From contig JAHEWK010000001.1 of NCBI GenBank assembly GCA_020740775.1, forward strand, positions 5,642,001 to 5,706,000: a DNA stretch of 64,000 bases. The letters are read 5' to 3'. The notes beneath the pieces are model-generated. The model was not told where the DNA came from, searched no databases, and saw only the letters and a program-made list of their open reading frames with translations. This stretch comes from Ilyonectria destructans (taxonomy: Eukaryota > Ascomycota > Sordariomycetes > Hypocreales > Nectriaceae). Of this stretch, positions 1 to 12,467 are shown piece by piece (within the stretch, counting starts at the first letter, position 1; the number at the start of each line of letters is the position of its first letter). Position numbers and translations under genes: made by a program.

Positions 1-728
1 TCAGCAAATTCAGGACGTTCATGTATTACACTCCCCTCCACCTCGCCCTCCTAAAAGCCACCAACTGCAATGCAAATTCAAACGGGAGAATTTTTTTCTT
101 CCAGACCATGCCACACGAATATCACTAATGGGAAAGAACTTCAATCAATCAATGACCCTTTGTCCTTCGCTCCTAAACTCCATTTCCAAATTCAACAACC
201 AAAATGTATCAACCTTCCAAACGGCAAGGTAAAAAGGAATCGAAGAAGTAAAAGCATGAACGTTCCCTGAACAAGACCATGCCTCTCAGACGATATTCCG
301 TCTTTCTTCGTGTTCCAGAGAGGCGTCTAGACATGATCTAGAATGCCAGATCGCATAAGCAACAGCGACGCGGGGGAAAAACATGAATGGGGTGGTCTGG
401 GAAAGAAGTGAAGCGAAGTAACATGCGATGATGATGGTAATGCATGCCGAAAACAAGATGCAAATAATCCTCTGTCCTAAACTCCGTGTTCGCTATGCTC
501 CGTGATATCATTCAAAAACACAAACACAAACAATCTTAAAATCCAGTAAATGTAAAACAAGTCGACGTAGTGTATCAGGCCCGGCTCTCCTGAAACAAGC
601 CAGTCGAAGAAGGATAAACGCAAATCAAGCTGCAGGATCCATGGGATCTTGCAACTGATGGGTATCATGGTATCATTCAAGGATCATCATCCTCCGAGTA
701 AGGCTTGCAAGGTATTCGAGCGTAGTAG
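1..728. other. Downstream flank of the LRR gene, no gene seen
   Basis: This 728-base stretch lies 3' of the leucine-rich-repeat gene, which is read towards it on the minus strand. It probably includes that gene's 3' untranslated region. Only frames of about 65 codons occur, and none has a recognisable domain, splice structure or start context. I see no RNA gene or repeat in it. Confidence 0.5.
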
Positions 729-3343
729 TTAACCGAGTGTTCGGCCACTGTGAATAGCCTGAGCAGGTGGCATGTGATGGGAAGTGTGAGCTGCCCGGAG
801 AGCGGCTGGGGATGCGAGCCCAGACGGAGCAAAGTCTGGTGAACCGTTGGGGGCCCAGCTCTCCTCACTCAAAACAGAGAGGTAACCGTTTCCGACCTTG
901 TCCCGCAAGGCTTCAATTTTTTGCCGGTAGATCTCTCCACTAGCATCCCAGTCCTGGGCATCGTTCGATGCATACACGGACGAGATGTTGGGCACAACAC
1001 TGGTGTCGATCCGAGGGACTTCGGGGGAGCTGGAGAAGCCACCGCTGGAGCTAGAGAAGCCACTGCTGGAGTTGGTTGACAGAACTACAGGTGGTAGTAG
1101 CTTAGTCTCGGGTTGGTGGGAGATGCGGTAGTTGCCGTCAGTGGTGATGGGGATTTTGGCGGGTTTCAGAACTGGTCTGCTAGTACGCAAATCCACAGGT
1201 GAGGGTGAGGGGAGGGTGTCGTTGGTGGCCAAGTCGACGATACGTCGCTTGGGGGTCTTGCGACGGCGAGTGGAGGTAGTGTTGGTCTCGCTCATGACTG
1301 CCTTGGGAGTAGGTCTCTCCTTTCGGAGCACGGCAGGTTCCCTGGGAGTGTTGTAGACGATGGCAGGCTTGCTCACATCGACAGTTGGGACTTCTGGGGC
1401 TTTTGGCTTCACGACCGGGACGGAATCAGGAATGGGAGGGCGATCCACAAGCTGTCGCCTCTCGGCATAGCTAGGGCCACTGCCATCAATGATCACATCC
1501 TCGGTATATCCAGAGGTCTTGCGAAAGAGGTTGAAAATGGTCACACGGTAATCCTTGTGAGTGCGAGTAAAGGGATTGCCCTCAACATAGATCTCACGGA
1601 TCTCGGGGATACCAGTCAATCTCGCAAGCTCCATGGGATCAACGAGGCGGTTGTCTCGCAAGTCCAGGCGCTCCAGCGGGAACAACTTCTCAATGCCAGC
1701 AAGGCACTGCAGCCTGTTGGCCCGGAGGTTGAGCGCGGTGATGGCAGGAAGGGGGTTGCGAGTCAGGGACTGGAGAGAGTCGATCATGCAATGCGACAAG
1801 TTCAGAGCACGGAGCGCAGTGAGAGTAGCCAGGCTGTCTGGGATCTGGCTGAAGAGGTTGGAGGAGAGGTCAAGAGAGTAGAGAGTATTGGAGAGGGGGG
1901 CAAGGCTAGCTTGGGAGATCGAGTGCATCGAGTTGTCCGCCAAGCTGAGGTGTCTCAAGAAGCGCCACTTGGAAGCAGGGAGAATTCCCATGGCCAGGAG
2001 ATTTCCTGAACTTCCACGGGCATGATGGTGAGTCCATGAGTCCGAGAGGCTGGAGTTCGAACTTCCGGATCCCGACCGCCTCATGCGGTGGTGGCCACGG
2101 ACAGGATGAGATTGCGTCCGAGAGCTGGCGGGTCGCGAAGGCGAGTTGCTGCGAGGACGACCTCCCTTCTTCGGCGAGCTGGGCAGGTCATCGACATCAT
2201 CTCTTCCAAGGGATGTCCGCCTGCTGCTGTCTTCAACAGCATGCTCGTTAGGGCTCATGGAGCCGATGTGAAGCTCGCCAGAGACGCGAAGGTCAGGGGA
2301 GCTAGGCGCAGAGGCTGCTCGGTGTAGCTCCGGATGACCACTTCTCCGCGGGCTGCTACTGCCTGGCCACGCGTTCGTCGGCGATGACTGAGACTTGGAC
2401 GTCCGTCGTCGTCTCTTGTCCATGTCATCCAGGACGATGTCGATCAAGATGTCGGCAGGATCTTCGATGCCAGCGCGCTTCAGAGTGAGCGACCGCAACT
2501 GATCGGCCAAGCGATCCCAGCCGAAGAACTGTCGGAAGTCGATGCTGCTAACCTCGAGAGCCTGGAGGTTCTTAAAGGCGTAGAGAGGGACCGCCGAGTC
2601 AAAGGGGAACTCTTCGTAGCCACGGATGAGGCGCGCACGCCAATCAGGCGCTAGTTTCAGACAGGGAATCTTCGTGAACGCAGAATAGAGGTACTTCATG
2701 TCTGCCTGAAGAGCAGCCTTCTGACGCTCGGTTCGTGCAGCCGAGATGCTGGCACCAATGCCGAAGCTGGCCCACAAAGCAGACATGCCTGACATGACGC
2801 TTCGGATGCTCGATACCGAGTGTATAGAATCGATATCGGAGCCCTTGCTCCTCGATCGCTGGGTGTTGCTGAGGAAGGAGACATAATTGGCTGATGAGGA
2901 ACTGTCGTGCAGGTTCTCGAGGCGGACTTTCATGGGGCCAACGTTGATGCCCAGCTCTTCGAACCGGGAGAGGAGGTAGAAAAGGTGGTGAGGCGTAAGC
3001 GCCAACTTGGCGGACTTCACATTGTGGGAGGTGAAGCTGAGGGTGCCCAGAGATAAGGCGGCAGCGAGGGAGCTTGAGGTCGAGGAGGAGGTAGCGGGTC
3101 GTTCGGGGAGGGTAGTGGAGGCCTGGGTGATGGTGGCGGCGCTGGTGCTCTGCGACGACTTGTGTCGGACTTCGCGGCGCTGGAACTGGAGTGCGTTGGC
3201 CAGTGCCTTTTCGTGAGTCCGCACGAAGCCAGCGAGTTGCTATATCTGCGTTAGCAAGGAAATTGTGGGATAGACTGCGGCTTGTTGCCGCCGCGTGGGA
3301 GCAGTTATACCTTTATGAACAGTTCTCCGTCTTCCGAATCCAT
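729..3343 (-). CDS. Leucine-rich-repeat protein
   Basis: Two exons encode about 847 aa: 3343-3311 (MDSEDGELFIK) and 3239-729, joined in phase 0 across a 71-nt GT-AG intron. The upstream ATG was chosen because the second exon has no ATG at its beginning and the short first exon splices cleanly into QLAGFVRTHEKAL. The N-terminal third (to about residue 250) is a conserved-looking globular region. A low-complexity Ser/Pro/Arg region follows. Residues about 430-600 hold several leucine-rich repeats of the LxxLxLxxN type (LSLADN, LDLSSN, LNLSH, LNLRAN, LDLRDN) closed by an LRR-cap-like segment (EIREIYVEGNPF). The C-terminal part is disordered and Ser/Pro rich. LRRs are protein-interaction modules. 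The overall architecture fits a large LRR protein that I believe is widespread in filamentous ascomycetes, but I cannot name a pathway. No catalytic domain or membrane segment is visible. Confidence 0.88.
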
Positions 3344-3792
3344 GGTTATCGGCCGCTACGCATCGGGAGCGGGGGTGGCCCGGATGAGATGGAGTCGATA
3401 TTTGGATTCCGAGGGATCGGTGGGAGTGGGAGGACGCGGAGAGTCAGGGAGGAGTCGACAGGAGAGGTTCCGCGTTGCGTATCACGGCCGGGTGGTTTAT
3501 CGAGGGAATGGAACGGCGAGAGAAGCCAAGTCTGTGTCACGGTAGGGTTAGTGGCAAGTTTTCGCCCGATGGCAGATGTTGATGCGCGGATGACCGAATA
3601 AAAGAGATACATAGGCCACCCGGGTATTTCCAAAGAAACCTCAGGGTCTGGGCGGCAAGCGCAGGACAAAAGAACAAAGACAGTGAAACCGGGAAGGACA
3701 AGGAAGTCAGGGATTTCGGACGTGTGATTGTCGCACAGCTTTTTCGGTTCGCCACCTGTGAACAGTCGCAGTCGAAGTCGCAGTCGCTGCAG

Positions 3793-4460
3793 TCACACGC
3801 ACTCGGGGATCCTTGAGGCAACAGTCACGGTGCACGGGCGCGAACAGGCGAACAGCGGGGATGGCGGCGGAGGAGGAGAGAGGATTCTGGGAACACAGGA
3901 TGCCGTTGAAAGGACGCAAAAGCATCTACAGCGCAACGCGGAGAAGCGCAGAAAGGCAAGGTTGCAGAGTTTGGAGGTTGGTGCCCGGCGAGTGGCCGCA
4001 GGTAGAGGCCAGAAAGGAGGGGGTCGAAAAGCCAGGACAAGGCGGACGCAAAATGTGCCCGTGATGGCGAGGATGCCCAACAGCCAGCGATTCTCATCCA
4101 CATGATTTTCTCGTCGCAGGCAAACAGAGCAGAAAACAAACAGCAATAGCATTAAACATATGGGGGATTTGGGGCAGAGATGCAAAGATGCAGGCATTTG
4201 GACGGCAGTAACAATCAAAAACGAAGGCACGCAACAACACTGTTTGAACTCACCTCGCCAGGGGGGGGGAAACACTGCGACGGCGGCAGCGATACCAAAA
4301 CCCAGAGAAGCCCAAAGCAAGAAAAAGGAAACCTTGAACGTGAAGGCGAAAGAACTCGTCGTACACGATGCGATGGATGGCCGAGAACCCAGGCTCCGTT
4401 CCTCGTGGCTGGTCGGGCGCCACGGCGAGATTGTCGACGATGAGGGATGGAGGAGGAAGA
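3793..4460 (-). CDS. Candidate two-TM membrane protein, apparently frameshifted (weak)
   Basis: Three pieces on the minus strand read like one protein. Piece one (about 4445-4352) gives VDNLAVAPDQPRGTEPG, then FSAIHRIVYDEFF. Piece two, one base out of frame with it, continues AFTFKVSFFLLWASLGFGI and ends PPPWR at a strong donor (4253, GTGAGT). Piece three begins at 4109 after a possible 144-nt intron and reads ENHVDENRWLLGILAITGT, a second hydrophobic segment. The phase across the intron is correct. Dropping one T in the TTT at 4349-4351 would join pieces one and two. A run of nine C at 4261-4269 lies nearby. No ATG precedes piece one closely and the C-terminal end is unclear. It may be a decayed gene, a gene with a sequencing error, or chance. 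I do not recognise a family. Confidence 0.22.
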
Positions 4461-5250
4461 GAGGAACAAGGAGCAAGAAGGGTCCCAGCGGATGGTGGAG
4501 GGGCCAGGCGGCTTACTATAGTCACGGCGCCCTGGCAGGCCTGGAGCGTCGAGGGCCCTTGGCTTAGCCCGGACCCGCCTGGAGCCCGCCATGGGCCATG
4601 GGCAATGGGACGGCCGTGGGATGTGCCATGGGACGGGGGTCTCACCCTGGGATTGAGACGCCGCTACCTGAACAGGAGTGGACTGGACGCTATTACCGCT
4701 CCCTAGGCTACGTACCCAAGGTAACCAACGCTGCGCTGCGCTGACCCTAGCCCGCTCCCCTACCTCCTCCCTCCTCCCTGAGCGAGCACGCACACCCTGG
4801 CTGGTTCCTCACGGTGCTGCGGGCGGTTGATTGGGGCTTGACGGCTTGATTGGGGCAGCTCAGTAGGGGGGCCACCCGTGGACCTCCCGTGGGGCTGGCG
4901 CAAAGTACCCGGTACTTGTTGACCCGCCCCGATGCCGCGACCCTCTGAGGATCCCACCCGGAGGCCCACTGGCGAGCCCACTGAGCAGCGACGAGGACCC
5001 TCTCTGTGGCCGTTCTGGGGCGCTTTGCCGCCATCAAGAGCGAGGGTCCACCCTCCAAAACGGCCAATAATGGATGCTAGACCACCAGCTGCATTAGCAC
5101 TTGCAGCTCTCTGCAGGCAGGCCGCCGCCGCCGCAGAGCACACAAGCAGCACGCAGAAGCAGTCGAGGCGGCGACTTGCAAGCACACAGAACAATGGGCG
5201 ACCCGATTCAATGCCCTGGGCATCGTCCGTCCGCGTCCTGGGACGATGGG

Positions 5251-5287
5251 TCCATCGCTCCATCGTCCATCGCTTCATCGCTCCATC
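5251..5287. repeat. Short TCCATCG-type tandem repeat
   Basis: Five imperfect copies of a 7-9 nt TCCATCG(CT) unit run head to tail in the gene-poor region. The repeat is a simple microsatellite with no coding role visible. Confidence 0.6.
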
Positions 5288-8200
5288 AAAATCCATCCCG
5301 GGTGTGACGTCTGCCACGGCGGGTGGGTGCTCAGTCCTCGCACGACCCTGCGCGGGTGGAAATTTTCCCCGTTGTCCGTTACCTAACCTCTGCCTATCCG
5401 TGGGCTCTTCGGTTTTGGAGTATCGCACTGTGAAAATCGATCATGACGCCCCCTGTCCCACGGCGGTCGGCCGCCAATGCGGAACGCAGCAAGACATACA
5501 TGGCTGGCGACGCCGCAGAGCCCAGCCCGCCACAATTCGTGATGGGATTTGCGTCTGGTGAATAGGATTCGGAGGCGCCTCGCATCCCCTCCAGCTGTCG
5601 AGCTGTCGGTGTCCTCGTCCAGCTGAGACGGGCGGCGGAGGCTGGCAGAGGCGGTGGTCTCAAAAAAGCGAGTGCGGCGGCATGTCGTCGCCCGGGCTGG
5701 CCGCGCCAAGTCCCCCCCAGCTCCCACCCAGGTTGAAAAGCAAAATGACACTACGCCGCCGAGCGTTCGGAGTCTCAAGTGGAGTCACGATGGGTCCCTT
5801 GGTGGGGGTAGCTTGGCGTCACGACCGGGACAAGGGACCAGGCGCGACGAGTAGCAGGAGAGGATGCAAGTGCTGCACACGAGATTGGTGATGGGCGTCT
5901 GCTGCTAGTCTCGTCCAACCAGACAACTTAGCAGCAGTCTGGACGTCTGGACTCGCTCACGAGCTGCGCGCCCTCATTTCCAACCAACACAGCATCACAT
6001 CCACAAACGTCTTGCGCCTCGACGGCAATCGATATTTTGGCGACCGCCACCCTTGGTCGGTGCGTGAGATTCTAGGAGATTTGAGTGTCTACGGTTCGCT
6101 TAAGGGCCCATGCCATGTCTCACCGACCTGGACAGGAGGGGGAAGCTTGGATAAACAACCAGGACAAGGCCCCGTATGTTGTCTCTCTATTGTTGTTTGT
6201 TTACTGTGTCGGACCAAAAAAAAAATACGCCGTCGTCCACCAGGACACGGAGATGGCGTCTTTCCACAGCATCCCGAATTTCGATGCTACCGCTGCTAGG
6301 GCCGGCGCCTCCGCCAGACTACTACAGTAATAAGCGTAATACAACCCCGAATATAATGATAAGGGGTCTTCACGCGAAACGGCGGACGTTGGCGCAATAT
6401 TCGTAGGGGGCAGATGGCGATACCTCAGATCGACGATTGACGATGAGCCGGTCTTTGCACCTTGCGTCAGCTACAAGAGTCATGCAATTCTGATCGTCGC
6501 CCTGCCGTCTCGTCTCGCACTGCCTCCCAAACATTGGATCCCAGGTGCCTGGCTCGAGACAATACTATCTCGCACCTATCACCGTCTCGCTACTGTTCAT
6601 GCCGCGTGCATGAAATCTCATTTCCAGCGAGCCGTGCTGCACGGGACAGAGACGTGGTGGTGTTGGTTGCACTCTGTACTGGTAGCCATGCCACTTTGCC
6701 TGCCCTGAGATCACTACAACCGTCCACTGCAGAGTGCAGACACCTTCTGTCACATCCAGCCCACCCAGCCCAGGATTCAACAACACTACCTCCTCCCGAA
6801 TTATGCCTTCACACACACTCTCGCACACACTCTCTGACAAACACTCGCACACCGCATCCATTTCCATCCACTATGCCTGGATCATCCATCCATCCGCTAC
6901 ATCATCCCTCACCCATGCGTGCCCGCGACCTCAATCCATTATCCATACCCCCTCAGCGTGCCGCTTCGGTATGCCAGACCCCATCATAGTTCAAGACATG
7001 TCGTCACGCAACACCAAAAATCACTACCACGAGACCGTAACGTCCGGATTGCCCACCAAAACCCACAGCCCAGCGTCTCGCACCGCCCGGCCACCCGGGG
7101 CTCTTGCATTCCCGTCCTTTGTTTGCCCCTCGCCCCTCGTCTCCGCGAATCTCACCCGCACGCTCACTCTCAGACTTCTGTCGCCTTTCGCCGCATCGCA
7201 TCCTGCACCTGCGCCTGCGCCTGCTGCATCTGGGGGCGTAGCGCGGAGCCTCTGCCATTTGCTGCTCTTCAGCGCGCCAACAGCAGTTATGTCATATCCC
7301 CACTCAGCCCGCGTGGCGTCGACGTTTGATTGGGGGTAGCATGTCATCTTGCGTTCAAGGGCCCTGGTCCCTGGTCATAGTTCCAGTCATGTACCCTCGA
7401 CTTGCAGCGTAAAATCCACCAGTATCGCTCAAGGGTCCATGCCATCCCGCCCGAACCACCATCAAATGTTCCTTGGAGGCTATGATTTTCAGCAGACCAC
7501 AGACCGCAAAGCAGATCGCGGGTGCCAAGCCAAGCGACGTTGCGCTTCTGTCGTCACACTGCAATGATAGCCTTCGGGAATTGCCCATTTTCGTGTCCTT
7601 CGTCTCATTTTTATGGCGCGCATTGTGTCATGGGATGAACTAGCATTTCACCGTCTGCTCCGGCCACTCTCCGCATGGAAATCTGTCTGCGTGAAGTCGT
7701 CACGAGAATCCTCATGCTCACACTTAGCGGCGTTGTGGTGTTGCGTCCCCCCAAGGTCGGCCAAAGAGGCTAGAATGGGCAAGCCGACCACACAAGGTTG
7801 TCATCCCACACTCTCTAGCCTGCCTGCCCAGACCTCAAAGCGAGACATGGCCCTCACCGGCCACTCAGAACATTGATCGTCTCGATACTAGCTCCCTTCC
7901 CTCATATGTGTTCCGTGAACCTCCCCTTGTCCTCGGTAACTTGATATTTCGCGTCGCAAATGCCTCTTCGCATCCTCAAGGGTAATTTACCGCGAAGACA
8001 GACTATCAATCATCATCGACAGTTTCTGAGCAAGACATGTCTCCCCCTTTCGAGCCGCGAGGATTGTTCCATGCTGATAGCCACGGCTGACACTGTCTTA
8101 CTTTCCTCTGCATCCGAGAGACGGCATCTAGACCCCGGGTGGTTCGGCGCCGACATCAGCCCTGTTCCACTTTGTCTTGTCGGTTGCCGTATTGGGTAAC

Positions 8201-9640
8201 TGAGTTTCTCGATGTCTGAGAACTTTCCTGTGAACTACTGCACGGGGAATCTCGCTGCGAGCTTTGTCACAGGCATGGCTCAGTCCATGCTCGCCTATCT
8301 TGCATGCGGTGTCTTCAGGTGCCTTCAGCCGTGAGAGGAGAGTGTAGAGCATGCGACAGCGCCGAAGACGGCGCACATGGCCTGTCGATGAAAATGCATC
8401 CCCCAAAAAATGGTGTAGCGACCCTGAGAGTACAACAGCAGGCGATAGGCGCCTCCACGAAATGGGGCATCTTAGTTTGGACTCCCACGGCAGCAAGGTA
8501 AGTTAGACGGTGACCAGGGTCCAGCCAGGGTTCGTCGCAATCGCGCACTGGCCACAATCTGACGCTGGGATCGTCTCTGGGCTCCGGTCTGATGAGCCTC
8601 GCTCAACTGATAAGCTGGTCATCCGGTACTCGCGCCTCAAATCAGTCTGGGGAAGAGGATTGTCGTCAACGCAGCAGAGGGGCCCGGTTCTAAATTCCTC
8701 GGATCATACACCACACCGCGCCACACTAAAAAAGAAGGGTCCACCACCACGGACTGGTGGAGCTCACGTCACATCTACAGTAAGAGCGAGAGTGGCGAAC
8801 TCCAGTGTGCTCTGCGATATATAAGTCCATCGGGGCCTTTCGACGAGAGGTCGGACGAGTCGGTCCAATGACGAACGTAGTGTCGCTGAGTGTCAAACTA
8901 GATAACCGCCGAAAGAACCCCGGGGCGCTCACGGACGGCCATCATCTGCCTCGGGTGCGGTTGATCAGTTGCGCTACACGGCACGCACCCAATCTAGATG
9001 TTGGCGGTCGGAGCATGTTGGGGGGTGGGATGTGGGATGGTCCGCCCACCTCGACGAATCGTCTTCATTCCCTGGCCACCAAGTGCGATGGGTGGTCGAG
9101 TCGGCTGAGCCTCCTTTGACACTCCCCAAGTCAGTCCAACCCCGCGCTACTGGCGGTTGTTCTAGAAATCAAGACGACCATGGCCAACCACGGGCCCAGG
9201 TGCTTCGATGCCAGATTGCAGAGGAGGGGCACATGACGGAGAAGACACATTCCTCACCCGGCCACGGGAACTGGCAGTGACTGTGTGGCAATGCCGGAGC
9301 ACATACTTGAGAGTTGGCTCCCTGGATTGAAGGCGCTCACGGTGATTCGCCAGGTTCGCCGCTCACCGCTGCTCTCCCGCGGCCATGATGGACGGCTTGT
9401 TCTGAACACGGCTGGGAGGATGCGCGGGCAGAACACCACACAGAGCACACAGATAGGGTATACCACACCTCCCAAGGCGTTAGCGGATGGCGCGATGCAG
9501 CCGGCGTCGCTTCTGATTCACCCGCAAGCAACGCACTCTCGCACGGCGGGCATAATGGCCTGCATCTGGACGCCTCAACCGTAACTCGGCCCTCGTCTCA
9601 TCTGCGGCGTCGGCCAACAACCGACGCCGTGCAAGAGGGA

Positions 9641-9684
9641 CACACCAGACACCGGACACCGGACCTCAGACACCAGACACCCAG
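9641..9684. repeat. Short CAGACACC/GGACACC repeat
   Basis: Imperfect 7-9 nt copies of (A/G)GACACC are repeated over 44 bases. It is a simple minisatellite in otherwise featureless DNA. Confidence 0.55.
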
Positions 9685-12467
9685 AATAGGAGGGTGGGAA
9701 TGGAGGGGGAGCAGGGGTGCCGTCGTGGATTTCTCCCCCCAAAACTTTACCCCTCGATCTGGTGGGGAATTGTCCAATCTCCATCAACGACAGGCCACTT
9801 TTGCATCGAAGGGTCGCGGTGAGTGGGATATGATGCTACTTCTTCCGAGAAGCCATCTACGCCATTCGTCGGAATGCCAAAGGCGGCCGAGACGGAATTC
9901 AGAGGAATCCGTCCACGGCACCCGTCGCGCACTAGGAAGCGGCCGAAGAATCGAAGCGAGTGAGCAGATGTTCCGATCCAGGTGGTCCAAGTCTGCTTCC
10001 AAGCCACCCCGCTGATGCGGCTGCACATCTGCAGAAGTATCCTGACTCTGTTTCCCAGCGATGCCCCCTGCTTCTTTGCCTGCCTGCCTGCGTGGGCCAT
10101 GTTTCACCAGCGCCCGTCGAATAGCGATGGATGGTTTCTAGATGCCAATGCGGTTCTTGGTCGGATTCCATTGTGCGTAATAAAGTACACGAATACGTAC
10201 AGCCTCCACACGTCAATGCGAGTCTGGGACCCTGCGCCGACCGATGACCTACATAGCCTCATGTGCGTGTAAGTGGGCAGAGGCTCAGGGCCACCCGGCT
10301 CTGGTCAGACAGACTGTTCCTATACCCAATTCTGAGAGCGGGTAACATGACCACGATCCGAGTCGATGTTCACGATGCATCGAGGACTCGGTATGGTAGC
10401 AGACGAATACACACACCTTCCTTACCTGATACTGCTTTGGTACGCAGACTGTCGCATTGCGCACACTACTGCGGCCATTGTGGCTCCTCCGCCTGGAGGA
10501 CTGCATTGATTCTGGATGTCGTCACCACGGTTCCCTGCCGATGGAATACAATCCGCGAGATGCGCTCAGTGTCGCTTTCTTCATCAACATCTGGAGCCTA
10601 GAGTTCTAAAGGTAGCGTTGATCTTCATTCATCCCAACTTCCAAGGCACTCAATGCAAGAGCAGAGGTTCCCACTGCGCTAACCGCCAGACCCATCGCCT
10701 TTTGTGGGACAAATGGATCTCACCGCAAACGCACACCAACCTCGCGCGCATACTTTAACCCCGACCATGTAAGCATCGCAGAGCCACCATGACGTCGGGA
10801 GTCCACAGGAGCTTTCACTGGGCATGGATTGAGGGGCCCCAACGAAAGTTCGCGATGGGCCAACTTCAGCATCAAATTAATGAGGTTGGATATTGCAATT
10901 TGTGGACGTGCAACGTCTTCTGTGCGCCGCTCTTTAGGACTGGACCCTGAAGCAGGGGTCGCACAGCCGTGCAGCTAGCTGCCGGATTGTCTCTCGTTCC
11001 TTGCACAGTTGCAGCGAGCGAGGCAAGGCGACGCACGGTAAATGAGTTTGCTCACTCCTGGCGCGTCCATGGCATGATGTTGGTACAACCTCTGGCGACT
11101 TTCTCCGACCAGCCGAGCTTGCTCACAGGAGCCTACACACTAGCCTCACCAGTGGAGCCCAGCCGTAGTCGCAGTTTACAATGGGCCAAGTGTCGCTCGG
11201 CCTGTGCTGTCCTTGTCCTTGTCAAGGATAGCCTCGCCTGTGAAGAAGTGCGAGTGAGGCTGACTGACCGCTAAACGACAAAACTGGATATCGACGACGT
11301 TGGTTTGGAGGGGTAGCTTCTCGGTGCGCAACCAACACCGCAAAAATAATCCCCGCTCTTCGGGATTCCATTCGCCGTGCCGTTGGCCTCGTCTTGATGG
11401 TTGGATGCCGTGCAAGCTTGGACTTGGAAACTGTTAGCCCCTGGGCTTCCAAGTCCTGAAGATTTTTACCATCCGCCCATTGGCGGCCATGCATGTCGCA
11501 GGATGGATCAATGGAGAATGAACAGATGCGGCCAGCCTATTCCAATGCACCTGCGTGCTGATCCGCGAAACGCAGCGCCTACGTATGTACGATCCCATCA
11601 GGCGTACATGGAGCAGATTCCTGCCAGCCACTGGCGCGAGAGGCGTTTCACCTCGAATGTCACTACCGGCACTATCTTGACGTTGACAGCCGCTCCGGCG
11701 CCCGGTGGCTTTGCGACATCTGGCCATTGCCGACGTGGGCTGATGATGGGTGACCAGAATGCCATGTAAGTCAGCACGTCAATCTTCATGCGGCTCCTGG
11801 AGGTCACGAGGGCTCTCCAAATCGAACAAGTGCCGCAGCGATATGGATCGAGCTCTCATTGACTGCCTAGCGGGCTCAAACTAGAGGGGAGCTGGTATCG
11901 TGTACTTGCGGTACCCCTTCCCAGCGTGAACTATTTCGAGGCTCTTGGCTTACTTGGTGGAGATGACGATCATACGTGTCCTCCGTCCCCGCTGGTTTCT
12001 TCCTTGAGGTTTCTCCTCGATCTTGGCGGTGTACATTGAGTGATTTGCTGTGCATTGCTTCGGGTCGTGCCGTTTCCACATGCTGTTGCCGTCATCGATA
12101 TGACGATGTCGCGTGCGGAGTAATCGAGCCATTGCATCGCATCACAAGGTGAGAAAAAATCTTACTCAGTTAGCAGCTCTCTCGCAAGGAGTGAAGCAAC
12201 CCAGATTCCCACGATGTCCAATAGGGGCCCCATCTCAGAACAGCGAGAGAGATTATGTCATGACTTTTTTTTCGTGTTTGAGGCTTGGGGGAGTTGTCTA
12301 TGTTCGTACATAATTTCTTACACGGGCTTTGCAAACTACAGGGTAGCATCACGCTAACACCCAGCCTGCTCTTGGGGTATCGCATCTTCCCTTGACAGAC
12401 AAGAGAAACAGCCATATGCAATGCTGTCTACTGTCAAAGACTTTTTACTAACCGTGTCGTCTCTTTC

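Larger units (their letters stand above)
3344..12467. other. About 9 kb gene-poor region
   Basis: Between the LRR gene and the two-TM mitochondrial gene I can support no complete gene. Open frames reach about 220 codons on both strands, but they are rich in Arg/Ser/Pro/Gly, overlap each other and join to no recognisable exons. They look like chance frames in GC-rich DNA. The first part must hold the divergent promoter and 5' leader of the LRR gene. A weak membrane-protein candidate at 3793-4460 is listed separately. Short tandem repeats occur at about 5251-5287 (TCCATCG-type) and 9641-9684 (CACCGGA/CAGACAC-type). I see no transposase, reverse transcriptase, terminal inverted repeats, tRNA or 5S rRNA. 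Confidence 0.5.

Noticed and set aside
4760..5561. Overlapping frames of 209-222 codons on both strands
   Set aside because: Low-complexity Arg/Pro/Gly composition, mutual overlap, no domain and no splice logic; typical chance frames in GC-rich DNA.
6462..7339. Plus-strand frames of 175-201 codons rich in Ser/His/Pro
   Set aside because: Composition follows a C/A-rich repeat-like tract (CACACTCTCGCACACAC) and no homologous feature is seen.
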